Positions 16,144-25,259 of a stretch of 64,000 nucleotides of DNA are shown piece by piece (within the stretch, counting starts at the first letter, position 1; the number at the start of each line of letters is the position of its first letter). The stretch is from positions 1 through 64,000 of the forward strand of contig NZ_CAIUXT010000016.1 in assembly GCF_903903185.1 (NCBI RefSeq), read 5' to 3'. Below the pieces are notes generated by a model that searched no databases, was not told the DNA's origin, and worked only from the letters and a program-made list of their open reading frames with translations. The stretch is from an uncultured Rhodoblastus sp. (lineage in GTDB: Bacteria > Pseudomonadota > Alphaproteobacteria > Rhizobiales > Beijerinckiaceae). A program made the position numbers and the translations under genes.

Positions 16144-19100
16144 ATGTCCACACCGAGCAAGGCTCAGGATCCCGCGGCCGCCGCTTTGTCGGCGATCGAG
16201 GACGCGCTTCGGCTGCATGTCGAGCCGGAAGCGGCAAACGCCGAAACGCCCAACGAAACGCCAGCGGAAACCTCCGCCGAGACCGGCGAAGGCCCCAAAC
16301 TCGAATTCCATTTGCCGACGACGCGCCCCGATAATGAGCCGCCAACGCCGCGCCTGCCCGAAATCGCCGCCGACGAACTTTCGGGCGCCGTGCGCCCGCG
16401 CGACCCGGAAGCGCCGCGCTCGCCCCTGACCCCGAACGCCTTCCCGGCCAACGACGACCGCCCCTCGGTTGGCCAGATCCTGCAGAGTCTGCAGGCGCGC
16501 CCCGATTCCACCGCCATGACCGGCGCGATCATCGCCGCCGCCGCCTGGACCGGCCTGTGGATCGGCTATTTCCTGTTCACCCATGGCGCGGCCTTTTCCG
16601 GCTCGCTGTTCAGCCCGGCAGCCGCCATTTCCGCCTTCGCTCTGATCGGTCCGGTGATCTTCTTCCTCGCGATGGGCTCGGTCGCCCGCCGCGCCCAGGA
16701 AATGCGGCTGACCGCCCGCTCGATGGCGGAAGTGGCGATCAGGCTCGCCGAACCCGAGACCATCGCCACCGAACAGGTCGTCACCCTGAGCCAGGCGATC
16801 CGCCGCGAGGTCGCCTCGATGGGCGACGGCATCGAGCGGGCGCTGGCCCGCGCCAGCGAACTCGACACCATGGTTCGCGCCGAAGTCGCCTCGCTGGAGC
16901 GCACCCATGGCGAAAACGAGCGCCGCATCCGGCTGCTGCTCAGCGAATTGGCGAGCGAACGCGAATCCATCGTGCTCAATGCAAACCGGGTTTCTGCGGC
17001 GCTGACCGACGCCCAAAATTCCGTTTCCGGCGAGTTGGACGCCGCGACCCGGCAACTGACCGGGCTGCTCGACGCCACCGGCGAACGCCTCGCGAGCCAG
17101 CTTGAGGAAAAGAGCGGCGCCATCGAGCAGGCCTTCGCCCGGACCGGCGATGCCTTGCTGCAACAGATCGAAAGCCGCGCCGAAGCCTTGCTGGGCCGTT
17201 TCGACGCCACCGGCGGCGAGGCCTCGCGGCGGATCGAGGAGCGCGCCGGCGATGTCGACGGACGCTTGCGCGCCTTCGCCAGTTCATTCCTCGAACAGAT
17301 TGACGGCCAGTCGAACCAATTGGCGCAGAATCTTCGCGACGCGGGCCAGCGCATTGGCCAAACCATCGGACAGCAAGGCGACGAACTGACCGGCCGCATT
17401 GCCGGTCAGACCGAGCGGCTGCATGAAATCGTCGCGGTCCATGGCCCTGCCCTGAGCCAGTCTCTGGCCTCGGTCGGAGAGGATCTCGCCCAGCGCCTGC
17501 GCGGGGAAACGCAAGCGGCGCAGAACCTTCTGGGCGCCTCTGGCGAAGCCTTCTCGCAGACCCTCGATGCGCAGCGCGCGCGCTCGGCCGAGCATTTCGC
17601 GCAGGCGACGCAGGCCGCACTCCGGGACATGAGCGCCCAGGCCGAAGCCCTGCAAAATCATGTCGGCGAAACGGCGCGGCGCGCCGTCGAGGACTTCGGC
17701 GCCCATGCCGAGAGCGTCGGCCAGACCTTCGCCAGCGTCAGCCTGCAAGCGGTCGAAAGCGTCGCTGGCCAGACCGATGCGCTGCGCGAGAACTTCCACC
17801 TGGCGGCGGAAGAAACCCTTGCGGCGCTGGCCGGCCACACCGAGGCCTTCAACGAGGCCTTCGCGCGCACCGCCGCCGAGGCCATCGAAGGCGTCGCCGG
17901 ACAGACCGAGGCGTTGCGGGCGGCTGGCGAAACGCTGCGCGGGGCTGGCGATTCGGTGCGGGAAGCGGGCGACGCCCTGCGCGGAACCATCGAAATTTCG
18001 ACCCATGCCGCTCTCGCCGCGATCGAGGACAAGACCGAGAACCTGCGGCACAGGTTCGACGTCCTTTCGGGCGCGACCGTCGAAACGCTGGAGGCGCAGA
18101 CCGCCCGCATCGAGCAGTCTTTCTCGCGAAACTTCGAACATCTGAAGCAGACCGTCGGCTCGGCGACGCAGGAAACGCTGGCCGCGCTCGTCGGCCATAC
18201 CGGCGCGTTCCAGGAGCAGTTCGCCCAGACGGCGCAACTGACCGTCGACGCCGTCGGCGTCCACGGCGAGCGTCTGGAACATATGGTCGCCGCCGTGACG
18301 CAGGACCAGCTCTCGGCTCTGGTCGGTCATACCGAAGCGTTCCAGCAGAATTTCGCCCGGCTGGCGCACGAAACCGCCGAACTGGCCGCCACCCGGACGC
18401 AGGCTTTGCAGATTTCGCTGGAAGCCGCCGGAAATGCCGTAGGAGACGCGCTCAGCGAGACCGTGGCCAGCACGCAGGCGCGGTTCGAGACCGTCGCCGA
18501 GACGACCGTCGCCGCAATGGAGACCAAAGCGCAGCAGCAGATCGCCGCCCTCGCCGAACAAGGCGAGGCCTTCCAGAGCCAATTCGCCCGCCTGACAGAG
18601 GAAACCGTCGGTCAGGCCCGGACGCGGACCGATGGCATGCGCGAATCGCTCGAAGCGACCAGCCACGCGGTGGGCGAGGCGCTGAGCCAGACCGTGGCCG
18701 CAACCCAGGCGCAATTCGAGACGGCGGCCGAGGCGACGCTGGCGGCCCTTCACGCCAAAGCGCAGGACCAGATCGACGCCCTCGCCGGCCATGGCGATGC
18801 CTTCCATGAGAATTTCGCGCGCCTTACCGAAGAAACGGTGAGCCAGGCGGAAGCTCGCGCGAAGACCCTGCGCCTGTCGCTCGAAGCGGCCAGCCGGACT
18901 GTGGGCGAGACGCTGAGCGAGACCGTCGCCGCCACGCAGGCGCGGTTCGAGACCGCAACCGACGCGTCGCTCGCGGCGCTGCAAAGCAGATCGCAGGAGC
19001 AGATCGACGCCCTCGCCGGCCATGGCGAGGCCTTCCACGAGAATTTCGCCCGGATCGCTCAGGAAACGGCGAACCAGGCGGAAACGCGCGCGAACGCCCT

Positions 19101-22100
19101 GCGGCAGGCGCTCGAAGCCGCCAGCCGGACTGTGGGCGAGACGCTGAGCGAGACCGTCGCCGCCACGCAGGCGCGGTTCGAAGCCGCCGCCGACGCTTCA
19201 CTCGCGGCGCTGCAAGGCAAATCGCAGGAACAGATCGACGCCCTCGCCGGCCATGGCGAGGCCTTCCACGAGAATTTCGCCCGGATCACCGAGGAAACGG
19301 TAAGCCAGGCGGAAGCTCGCGCGAAGACCCTGCGACTGTCGCTCGAAGCGGCCAGCCGGACGGTCGGCGAGACGCTGAGCGAGACCGTCGCCGCCACGCA
19401 GGCGCGGTTCGAGGCCGCAACCGACGCCTCGCTCGCGGCGCTGCAAGGCAAATCGCGGGAACAGATCGATGCCCTTGCCAGCCACGGCGAGGCCTTCCAC
19501 GAGAATTTCGCCCGGATCACCGAGGAAACGGTGGGTCAGGCCGAGGCGCGCGCGGAATCCCTGCGCCTGTCGCTCGAAGCGGCCAGCCGAACAGTCGGCG
19601 CGACGCTGAGCGAAACGGTCGCCGCCACCCAGGCGCGATTCGAGGCGACCGCCGAATCGTCGATTGCCGCCCTGCAAAGCCGTTCCCGGGAGCATATCGC
19701 CGCGCTTGCCGGCGAAGGCGAGGCCTTCCGCCAGGATTTCGTTCGGATCACCGAGGAGACCGTCGGCGGCGCCGAAGCGCGGACGCGGACCCTGCGCCAG
19801 TCGATCGAAGAGATCGGCCGGCTGGTCGGCGAGACCGTCGGCGGCAATATCGCCGCGACGCAGGCGCAGTTCGAGGCGGCTACCCAGTCGGCTCTTAGCG
19901 GCCTGCTAGCGCAGACGGCGACGATCGACCGCAATTTCGCCGCCTCCGCCGACCAGTTTGCCGCCCGAACGGGCGAAGCCGCCGCCCAGGTTGCCCAGCG
20001 CGTCGGAGAGACCCAAAAGCGCTTCGCCCAGGTCGCCTCGGAAGCCGTCGCCGCCGTCGGCATGCATGGCGACCGCGTCAACGAAACCCTCGCCCGGCGT
20101 CTCGACGCCTTCGAGGCGACGCTGACACGCGGCGGCGACGAAACCTCCAACTCCATCGGCCAGCACGCCGAGCGGCTCACCCAGCAGATTTCCGTCAGTC
20201 TCCATGCTTTCGAGACCCAGTTGGCGCTCGGCATCGCCGAGGCGCGGGCCAAGCTGGCGCAGCATGCCGAAAGGTTCAACGCCGATTTCGTCGCCCAACT
20301 CGCGGCGCTCGAACAACTGATGCGCGGCGGCGGCGAAAGCTCCGCCGACCATATTCAGGCGCAGACGGAAGTCCTTCGCGAGACACTGACGCAGAATCTG
20401 CGCGGCTTTGAAGCCGCCATCGCCGAACTCGGCGGCGGCGTCACGGACCGCATCGGCGCGCAGGCCGACGCCCTCGCCGAGACCATCGGCGGACGGCTGG
20501 CGGCGATCGAGGCGACCATCGACGTGCATGGTTCGGCGCTCGACGCGCGCCTCGGCGAACGGGCCCGGACCATCGCCGATCTCCTCGGCGGACAGCTCGA
20601 CCGCTTCGCCGCGCAAACCACCGATAAGTCGCAGGAAATTTTCGAGACCATCGACGGACTTATCGGCAAGGCCCATACCGGCCTGGCCTTGCGCTCGGAC
20701 CAGCTCAACGATGCGCTGGCGGGACGCGCCATCGACATAGCCAAGGTGCTGGGCGAAGGCGGCCGCGAAGTCGGCCGCGCGCTCGACGCCAAGGCGCGCG
20801 AACTCGATGCGATTATCCTAGCGCGCTCCACCGCGCTGACCGAGGAATTGTCGTCCAAGACCCATGAGATCGATTCCACCCTTGGCGGGCGCGCCAGTGA
20901 AATCGCCGCCAGTCTTGGCGGCCATATCGAGCTGTTCGAGCAGAAAGTATTCGGTCGCCTCGGCGAGGTCGGCCGCACGCTCGACCTCAAAGCGAACGAA
21001 CTCGACGCCATCTTCCTCGCCCGCTCCACCGAGCTCAGCGCGGAATTGTCGTCGAAGGCCCGTGAGATCGATTCGACGCTCGGCGGCCGCACCAATGAAA
21101 TCGCCGCCAGTCTCGGCGGCCATATCGACCTGTTCGAGCAGAAGGTATTCGGTCGCCTCGGCGAAGTCGGCAGCACGCTCGACGCCAAAGCGCATGAACT
21201 CGACGCCATCATCCTCGCCCGCTCCACCGAGCTCAGCGCGGAATTGTCGTCGAAAGCCCACGAGATCGATTCCACGCTCGGCGGCCGCGCCAGTGAAATC
21301 GCCGCCAGTCTCGGCGGCCATATCGATCTGTTCGAGCAGAAGGTGGTTGGCCGCCTTGGCGTGGTCGGCGAGGAACTGGATCGCCGCATCGGCCAGATCG
21401 AGGCCACCGTCGATGGACGCGGCCGGGCGCTGACCGACGAATTGCACGCCCGCGCCTCCGAACTCAACGAATGGTTCGATACGCGCGGCCTAAAGCTGAT
21501 CGAATTGTTGGGAACGCGCGGCGGCGAAGTGGTGTCGCAGATCGTCTCCTTCAGCGAAAGCGCCGTCAGCGCCCTATCCAATCGTTCCGGGGAAATGCTC
21601 GAAGAGTTGCGCCGGCGCCAGACCGAGATCGGCGCGACGCTGGAGCGTTCCGACCGCGAAATGCGGGAGAATCTCGATCGCGCTACCCAGACGCTCGAAA
21701 CGGCGATCGCCGGGTCGAGCGCCTCGTTGAGCCAGGCGCTCGATGAGAGCGCCGCCGGCTCGGTGACGCGGCTGACCGACGTCAATCTCCAGCTCCGGCG
21801 GGAGGTCGGCGGCCTGATCGACGGCCTGTCGCAGACCCATGCCTCGCTGATCGAGCTGATGCAGGCCGCCGAAGCCGATTTCGGTCGGCTCGACGGCTCC
21901 TTCGCGCCGAAGATCGAAGCTTTTGCCGGCGCCGTCGAAGCGCTGCGCGGCGAATTGGACCGGCTCGATTCGTCGGGACAGGAAAGTGTGCGCCTCGCCA
22001 GCGAGACGGCGCGCTCCATCGGCGGCCAGAACCGGGTTCTCGAAGCCAGCCTGCGCGAAATGTCGGCGACGCAGAAATCCATTGATCAGACGCTGGAGGA

Positions 22101-23379
22101 GCGTCTCAACACGCTGGCGACGGCCCAGGCGTCAATCGACGAGGCGCTCGAAGCGCGGCTCCAGACGATGCAGCGCCTGTTCGACGAAGCGCAGCAGCGC
22201 CAGAGCGAGTTCGAAAGCCGGCTGGAGAATTTCGGCGGTGCGATCGGACGCACCTTGTCGCAGGCCGAAATCCGGGCGCGCGAGGTCGGCGCCTTCCTCG
22301 CGGAGTCCTCGACGGCCACCGCCGGCGCACTCACTGGCCAATACGAGGAACTGCGTCAGAGCGCCGAGCGCGAAGGCGCGCGGGCGGCGACGGAAATCGC
22401 CGCCGTCTATGAGCAGAATCTCGGCGAGATGAACCGGACGTTCCAGCAGGCGGCCGACCGCTACAAGGCGGTCTCGGGCGAACTGCGCGCCATGACCGGC
22501 GAAATCCAGCGCGAACTGGAAGCCACGCGGCAGGAATTGCGGCGCGGCGCGCTGGAACTGCCGCGCGAGGCCGGCGAACAGACCGCCGCCATGCGCCGCG
22601 TTGTCGCCGACCAGATCAAGGCGCTTAGCGAATTGACCGATCTGGTCGCCCGTTCGGAACGCGCACATGACATCTCCGAACCGGCGACCCAGCCCAAACC
22701 CGCGATCCCGGTCCGGCCCGAACCTGCAATCCCGGCGAGGGATTCGGCCGCGATCCCCGCGCGGGACACCGCCACCATCCCCGCGCAGGATTTTGGCGCG
22801 ATCCACGAAAGACTGCCGGAGCAACGGCTCGCGCCGCGTCGCGAACCGCCGCGTCAGGCCGCGCGTGAAGACAAGCGTCAAGAAACGCGTCAGGAGACCT
22901 TTGGCGAATCGCGCTTCGACCTGCGCCCGACCGCGCCGCGAGCGCCGGCGCCGTCGTCAAGCGAACGCGGCGGCGGCTGGATGAGCGACCTGCTCGCCCG
23001 CGCCTCGCTCGACGAGCAACCGGCGCGGCGCGGCTCCTCCGGCGACCCGCTGGAGAATCTGTCTGCCGACATCGCCCGGGTATTCGATGAAAACGCCCTC
23101 GTCGACGCCTGGGACGGCTATCGTCGCGGCGAAGGCGCCGCCTTCGACCGCCGGCTCTATACCTCCCAGGGCTTGAAGAGTTTCGACGATGTCCGCCGCC
23201 GCTATGGCGCCGACGCCGATTTCCGCCAGACCGTCGATCGCTATTTGCAGGAATTCGAACGGCTGCTGATGGAGATCGACCGCGAGGATCGCGATGGCTC
23301 CCTGACCCGCGCCTATCTCCTCTCGGAGACCGGCAAGGTCTACACCCTGCTCGCCCATGCCTCTGGACGACTTGGTTGA
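16144..23379 (+). CDS. Giant membrane-anchored coiled-coil protein, Growth Pole Ring (GPR)-like (2411 aa)
   Basis: A 2411-residue protein. Residues 1-120 are acidic, Pro-rich and probably disordered. Two membrane segments follow at about 126-148 and 159-180, then almost 2000 residues of heptad-like helix rich in Ala, Glu, Gln and Thr. Within these, residues 729-1267 are seven 77-residue repeats and 1547-1744 three 66-residue repeats. A Pro-rich linker (about 2180-2275) leads to a compact C-terminal domain (2280-2411). This layout and size match the apolipoprotein-like GPR protein of Agrobacterium, which forms a ring at the growing pole and is needed for polar growth; homology is inferred from architecture, not alignment. 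The ATG at 16144 follows an AGGG site; a TTG six bases upstream is a less likely start. A CtrA box precedes it and a strong terminator follows. It is monocistronic. Confidence 0.72.
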   Translation: MSTPSKAQDPAAAALSAIEDALRLHVEPEAANAETPNETPAETSAETGEGPKLEFHLPTTRPDNEPPTPRLPEIAADELSGAVRPRDPEAPRSPLTPNAFPANDDRPSVGQILQSLQARPDSTAMTGAIIAAAAWTGLWIGYFLFTHGAAFSGSLFSPAAAISAFALIGPVIFFLAMGSVARRAQEMRLTARSMAEVAIRLAEPETIATEQVVTLSQAIRREVASMGDGIERALARASELDTMVRAEVASLERTHGENERRIRLLLSELASERESIVLNANRVSAALTDAQNSVSGELDAATRQLTGLLDATGERLASQLEEKSGAIEQAFARTGDALLQQIESRAEALLGRFDATGGEASRRIEERAGDVDGRLRAFASSFLEQIDGQSNQLAQNLRDAGQRIGQTIGQQGDELTGRIAGQTERLHEIVAVHGPALSQSLASVGEDLAQRLRGETQAAQNLLGASGEAFSQTLDAQRARSAEHFAQATQAALRDMSAQAEALQNHVGETARRAVEDFGAHAESVGQTFASVSLQAVESVAGQTDALRENFHLAAEETLAALAGHTEAFNEAFARTAAEAIEGVAGQTEALRAAGETLRGAGDSVREAGDALRGTIEISTHAALAAIEDKTENLRHRFDVLSGATVETLEAQTARIEQSFSRNFEHLKQTVGSATQETLAALVGHTGAFQEQFAQTAQLTVDAVGVHGERLEHMVAAVTQDQLSALVGHTEAFQQNFARLAHETAELAATRTQALQISLEAAGNAVGDALSETVASTQARFETVAETTVAAMETKAQQQIAALAEQGEAFQSQFARLTEETVGQARTRTDGMRESLEATSHAVGEALSQTVAATQAQFETAAEATLAALHAKAQDQIDALAGHGDAFHENFARLTEETVSQAEARAKTLRLSLEAASRTVGETLSETVAATQARFETATDASLAALQSRSQEQIDALAGHGEAFHENFARIAQETANQAETRANALRQALEAASRTVGETLSETVAATQARFEAAADASLAALQGKSQEQIDALAGHGEAFHENFARITEETVSQAEARAKTLRLSLEAASRTVGETLSETVAATQARFEAATDASLAALQGKSREQIDALASHGEAFHENFARITEETVGQAEARAESLRLSLEAASRTVGATLSETVAATQARFEATAESSIAALQSRSREHIAALAGEGEAFRQDFVRITEETVGGAEARTRTLRQSIEEIGRLVGETVGGNIAATQAQFEAATQSALSGLLAQTATIDRNFAASADQFAARTGEAAAQVAQRVGETQKRFAQVASEAVAAVGMHGDRVNETLARRLDAFEATLTRGGDETSNSIGQHAERLTQQISVSLHAFETQLALGIAEARAKLAQHAERFNADFVAQLAALEQLMRGGGESSADHIQAQTEVLRETLTQNLRGFEAAIAELGGGVTDRIGAQADALAETIGGRLAAIEATIDVHGSALDARLGERARTIADLLGGQLDRFAAQTTDKSQEIFETIDGLIGKAHTGLALRSDQLNDALAGRAIDIAKVLGEGGREVGRALDAKARELDAIILARSTALTEELSSKTHEIDSTLGGRASEIAASLGGHIELFEQKVFGRLGEVGRTLDLKANELDAIFLARSTELSAELSSKAREIDSTLGGRTNEIAASLGGHIDLFEQKVFGRLGEVGSTLDAKAHELDAIILARSTELSAELSSKAHEIDSTLGGRASEIAASLGGHIDLFEQKVVGRLGVVGEELDRRIGQIEATVDGRGRALTDELHARASELNEWFDTRGLKLIELLGTRGGEVVSQIVSFSESAVSALSNRSGEMLEELRRRQTEIGATLERSDREMRENLDRATQTLETAIAGSSASLSQALDESAAGSVTRLTDVNLQLRREVGGLIDGLSQTHASLIELMQAAEADFGRLDGSFAPKIEAFAGAVEALRGELDRLDSSGQESVRLASETARSIGGQNRVLEASLREMSATQKSIDQTLEERLNTLATAQASIDEALEARLQTMQRLFDEAQQRQSEFESRLENFGGAIGRTLSQAEIRAREVGAFLAESSTATAGALTGQYEELRQSAEREGARAATEIAAVYEQNLGEMNRTFQQAADRYKAVSGELRAMTGEIQRELEATRQELRRGALELPREAGEQTAAMRRVVADQIKALSELTDLVARSERAHDISEPATQPKPAIPVRPEPAIPARDSAAIPARDTATIPAQDFGAIHERLPEQRLAPRREPPRQAAREDKRQETRQETFGESRFDLRPTAPRAPAPSSSERGGGWMSDLLARASLDEQPARRGSSGDPLENLSADIARVFDENALVDAWDGYRRGEGAAFDRRLYTSQGLKSFDDVRRRYGADADFRQTVDRYLQEFERLLMEIDREDRDGSLTRAYLLSETGKVYTLLAHASGRLG
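18328..19944 (+). repeat. Seven tandem 231-bp units inside the GPR-like gene
   Basis: The marker phrase HGEAFHENFAR and its variants recurs at exactly 231-base spacing (anchors 18328, 18559, 18790, 19021, 19252, 19483, 19714). Each unit is 77 codons, so it keeps the reading frame. The middle units are nearly identical in DNA, pointing to recent duplication or gene conversion; the outer ones are diverged. Confidence 0.9.
20782..21375 (+). repeat. Three tandem 198-bp units inside the GPR-like gene
   Basis: Three consecutive 66-codon units, each beginning LD-x-K and containing STLGGR and ASLGGHI, with anchors at 20923, 21121 and 21319. They are close to identical in DNA and distinct from the 231-bp repeat. 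Confidence 0.9.
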
Positions 23380-23416
23380 GCGGCCGACCTTAGTTCGGCT
23401 TGGTTGAGCGGCCGAC
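23371..23416 (+). repeat. 18-bp direct repeat at the 3' end of the GPR-like gene
   Basis: CTTGGTTGAGCGGCCGAC occurs at 23371-23388 and again at 23399-23416. The first copy carries the stop codon of the GPR-like gene, so the second is a duplicated gene tail. Confidence 0.85.
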
Positions 23417-23429
23417 GTTGAATGAGCAG

Positions 23430-23458
23430 AACGCCCGGAGAAATCCGGGCGTTTTTTT
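23430..23458 (+). terminator. Rho-independent terminator of the GPR-like gene
   Basis: Arms AACGCCCGGA and TCCGGGCGTT enclose a GAAA tetraloop and are followed at once by a run of seven T. It lies 50 bases after the stop codon at 23379. Confidence 0.92.
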
Positions 23459-23599
23459 CGGCCATCCGTGAAAATGGAATTTTGCATCGGCGCATTCAAG
23501 CCATCTGCCTTTGCTTCCGACTCGTCGGAAGCCATAGCCGTTCGCAAGGACGGGCGACTATCGACGCCCTACCGGCGTCAGCCGGCGCCGCTCCAGTCG

Positions 23600-23644
23600 G
23601 GGCTGATATCATCGGTCCTTTTCAAGGGCCGATGATATCAGCCC
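23600..23644. other. Long perfect hairpin at the end of the Mla operon
   Basis: Arms GGGCTGATATCATCGG (23600-23615) and CCGATGATATCAGCCC (23629-23644) match perfectly and extend by further pairs toward a small loop. The right arm covers the stop codon of the lipoprotein gene (TCA at 23638-23640, minus strand). No T-run follows on either strand, so it may stabilise the mRNA end or act as a Rho-assisted terminator. Confidence 0.75.
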
Positions 23645-24243
23645 GTCCTTGCGGCCCAGGCGACGAGTTGCGGCAGAATCCGGCGGAAGGCGAGGTCGAG
23701 CGCCTCCAGGGCCTCCGGGGCTTTGATCTCGCCGACCGGTTCGCTGGCGGAAAACATTTTCGCCGAAACGACCTGCCCGCTCGCTGTGACAATCTGGGCG
23801 GCGATTTCGACCCGCGCGACGCGGCGCGTCGCATCAATGTCAAAATGGCGGATCGCGAGCGCCAGCGAAGCAGCGGACGGCTCCCCGGGGCCGCGAAGTC
23901 GCGACAGCATTCCGGCGTTTTGAAATGTCTCGATGGTTCGGCTCTGCACGAGATAGGTCAGCCGGTCCGCCCAGCGCACGCCGGGAAGGTAGGCGAAGCG
24001 ATCCTCGCTTTCGCGCACCACCACCAGATCATTGTCGAGCGGCGGCGCGACCGTCGGCACATCGACGGAAATATTTCCGCGCGCCATGCGGGCGGCAACC
24101 GCGGCCGGACTTAGATTGTAAACCTGCGGCGCGCTCGCGCAGCCGGCCAGCAGCAGCGCGAACAGCAGCGCCGCCGGACCCGGAACGAGCCCGGACAAAA
24201 GCCGGGCAGCCTCGCGCCGAAAGGAGATTCCAATTCGCTTCAC
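23638..24243 (-). CDS. ABC-type transport auxiliary lipoprotein (PqiC/Mla-associated, 201 aa)
   Basis: A predicted lipoprotein: hydrophobic leader and lipobox LLLAGC with the modified Cys at about residue 35. The mature part belongs by pattern to the ABC-type transport auxiliary family (PqiC/LptE-like fold, as in cholesterol-type Mce systems), with the conserved Y-N-L start, a mid W-A-D-R-L segment and a C-terminal helix. It would sit in the periplasm on the outer membrane and help the MlaD-type ring pass lipids across. It is the last gene of mlaE-mlaF-mlaD-lipoprotein. The gap to mlaD is 85 bases. Confidence 0.8.
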   Translation of the reverse strand: MKRIGISFRREAARLLSGLVPGPAALLFALLLAGCASAPQVYNLSPAAVAARMARGNISVDVPTVAPPLDNDLVVVRESEDRFAYLPGVRWADRLTYLVQSRTIETFQNAGMLSRLRGPGEPSAASLALAIRHFDIDATRRVARVEIAAQIVTASGQVVSAKMFSASEPVGEIKAPEALEALDLAFRRILPQLVAWAARTG

Positions 24244-24328
24244 GCCGTCCCCAGTTCGATTTCAACCAACTCTGGCCAAACCATGGCCAAAGCGAAAGCA
24301 TAGCAAGCCTCTCCTCGCCGAAAAGCTT

Positions 24329-25225
24329 TTATCGGCCCTTGTATTCGGGCAAAGCCGGCTTCGGTCCGAAAAGAATGCTTTGCGGGTCGCGCTCCAGTTG
24401 CCGCACCGCATGACCGACGTCCTGCAAGGTGCGGCGTCCATCGACCGCCAGCCCCTCATATTGGCGCAGGCCCGTATTGGCGAAGCGCGACAGATTTTCC
24501 GCGAGCTTCTTGATCGAACGCGCGGCCTCGGCAATATCGGCCACCATGGTCTTGCCCTCGCCCTTGCCGAGCAGGGTGTTGATCCGGGTCATGGCCTGAT
24601 CCGCGTTATCGACAATGGCGTTGACCTTGGCCGGATCGACGCTGTCGATCAACTCGCGCAAATTGCCGGAACTGTCGGCCAGCGCCCCGGTCAGCGTCTG
24701 GATATTGGCGACGGAAGCTTTCAGCGCCGGCGCGTTTTCGTCCACCATCTTGCTGACGTTGCCGATAAATACGTCCGCCTTGGTGCTCAGGTCCTGCGCC
24801 GTCTTCATCAATATTTGCAGCTGCGACGGTTGCGCGTCGATCACGGCGTTGGCGGGCAAGGCCTCGGCGGCGGCGCTGCCGCCCTGCAAGGCGATGGAGG
24901 CGTAGCCGGTCAGGCCGCCGGTCTCCAGCTGGGCTTTGGTGTCGGTCTTCACCGGCGTCTGCGCATCGACCTTGATGGTCGCGAAGACCCGGCTCGGATC
25001 GTTGGGCATCAGGCCGAGTTCGGTCACTTCGCCGACCTTGAGGCCATTGAACAGCACCGAATTGCCATTGGAAAGGCCCGAGACCGAGCCCGCGAAATGT
25101 ACCTGATAGGTTGTCAGCGTCACCTTGCCGCCCGTGCCCTTGAACCAGAACACGAACAGAAAGGCGCCGACGATCACCGCCAGCGTGAACAGGCCGATCA
25201 GCGCATAATTTGCGCGCGTTTCCAT
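24329..25225 (-). CDS. mlaD: MlaD-family (Mce domain) lipid-transport protein (298 aa)
   Basis: The periplasmic substrate-binding ring subunit of an Mla-type phospholipid transporter. One N-terminal membrane segment (residues about 7-27) is followed by an Mce domain (about 38-115, with VSGLSNGNSVLFNGLKVG) and a long C-terminal helical region with a periodic N/D/L pattern, which in this family forms a tube or coil. It starts 34 bases after mlaF on the same strand. There is no MlaC gene; a lipoprotein gene takes the last place, as is usual in alphaproteobacteria. Confidence 0.9.
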   Translation of the reverse strand: METRANYALIGLFTLAVIVGAFLFVFWFKGTGGKVTLTTYQVHFAGSVSGLSNGNSVLFNGLKVGEVTELGLMPNDPSRVFATIKVDAQTPVKTDTKAQLETGGLTGYASIALQGGSAAAEALPANAVIDAQPSQLQILMKTAQDLSTKADVFIGNVSKMVDENAPALKASVANIQTLTGALADSSGNLRELIDSVDPAKVNAIVDNADQAMTRINTLLGKGEGKTMVADIAEAARSIKKLAENLSRFANTGLRQYEGLAVDGRRTLQDVGHAVRQLERDPQSILFGPKPALPEYKGR

Positions 25226-25259
25226 TGGCAGTCTCCCTGTCCTTTCAGCGTTTCGCCGC

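Noticed and set aside
17284-19038. Minus-strand frame of about 580 codons inside the GPR-like gene
   Set aside because: It is a shadow of the sense gene, whose repeats and domain order are coherent; the antisense shows only composition-driven repeats.
18328-19944. CRISPR array
   Set aside because: The 231-bp periodicity is coding, in frame and without spacers; it is protein-level tandem duplication.
23600-23644. Standard Rho-independent terminator
   Set aside because: The stem is strong, but neither strand has a T-run after it, so I list it as a hairpin of unknown role.
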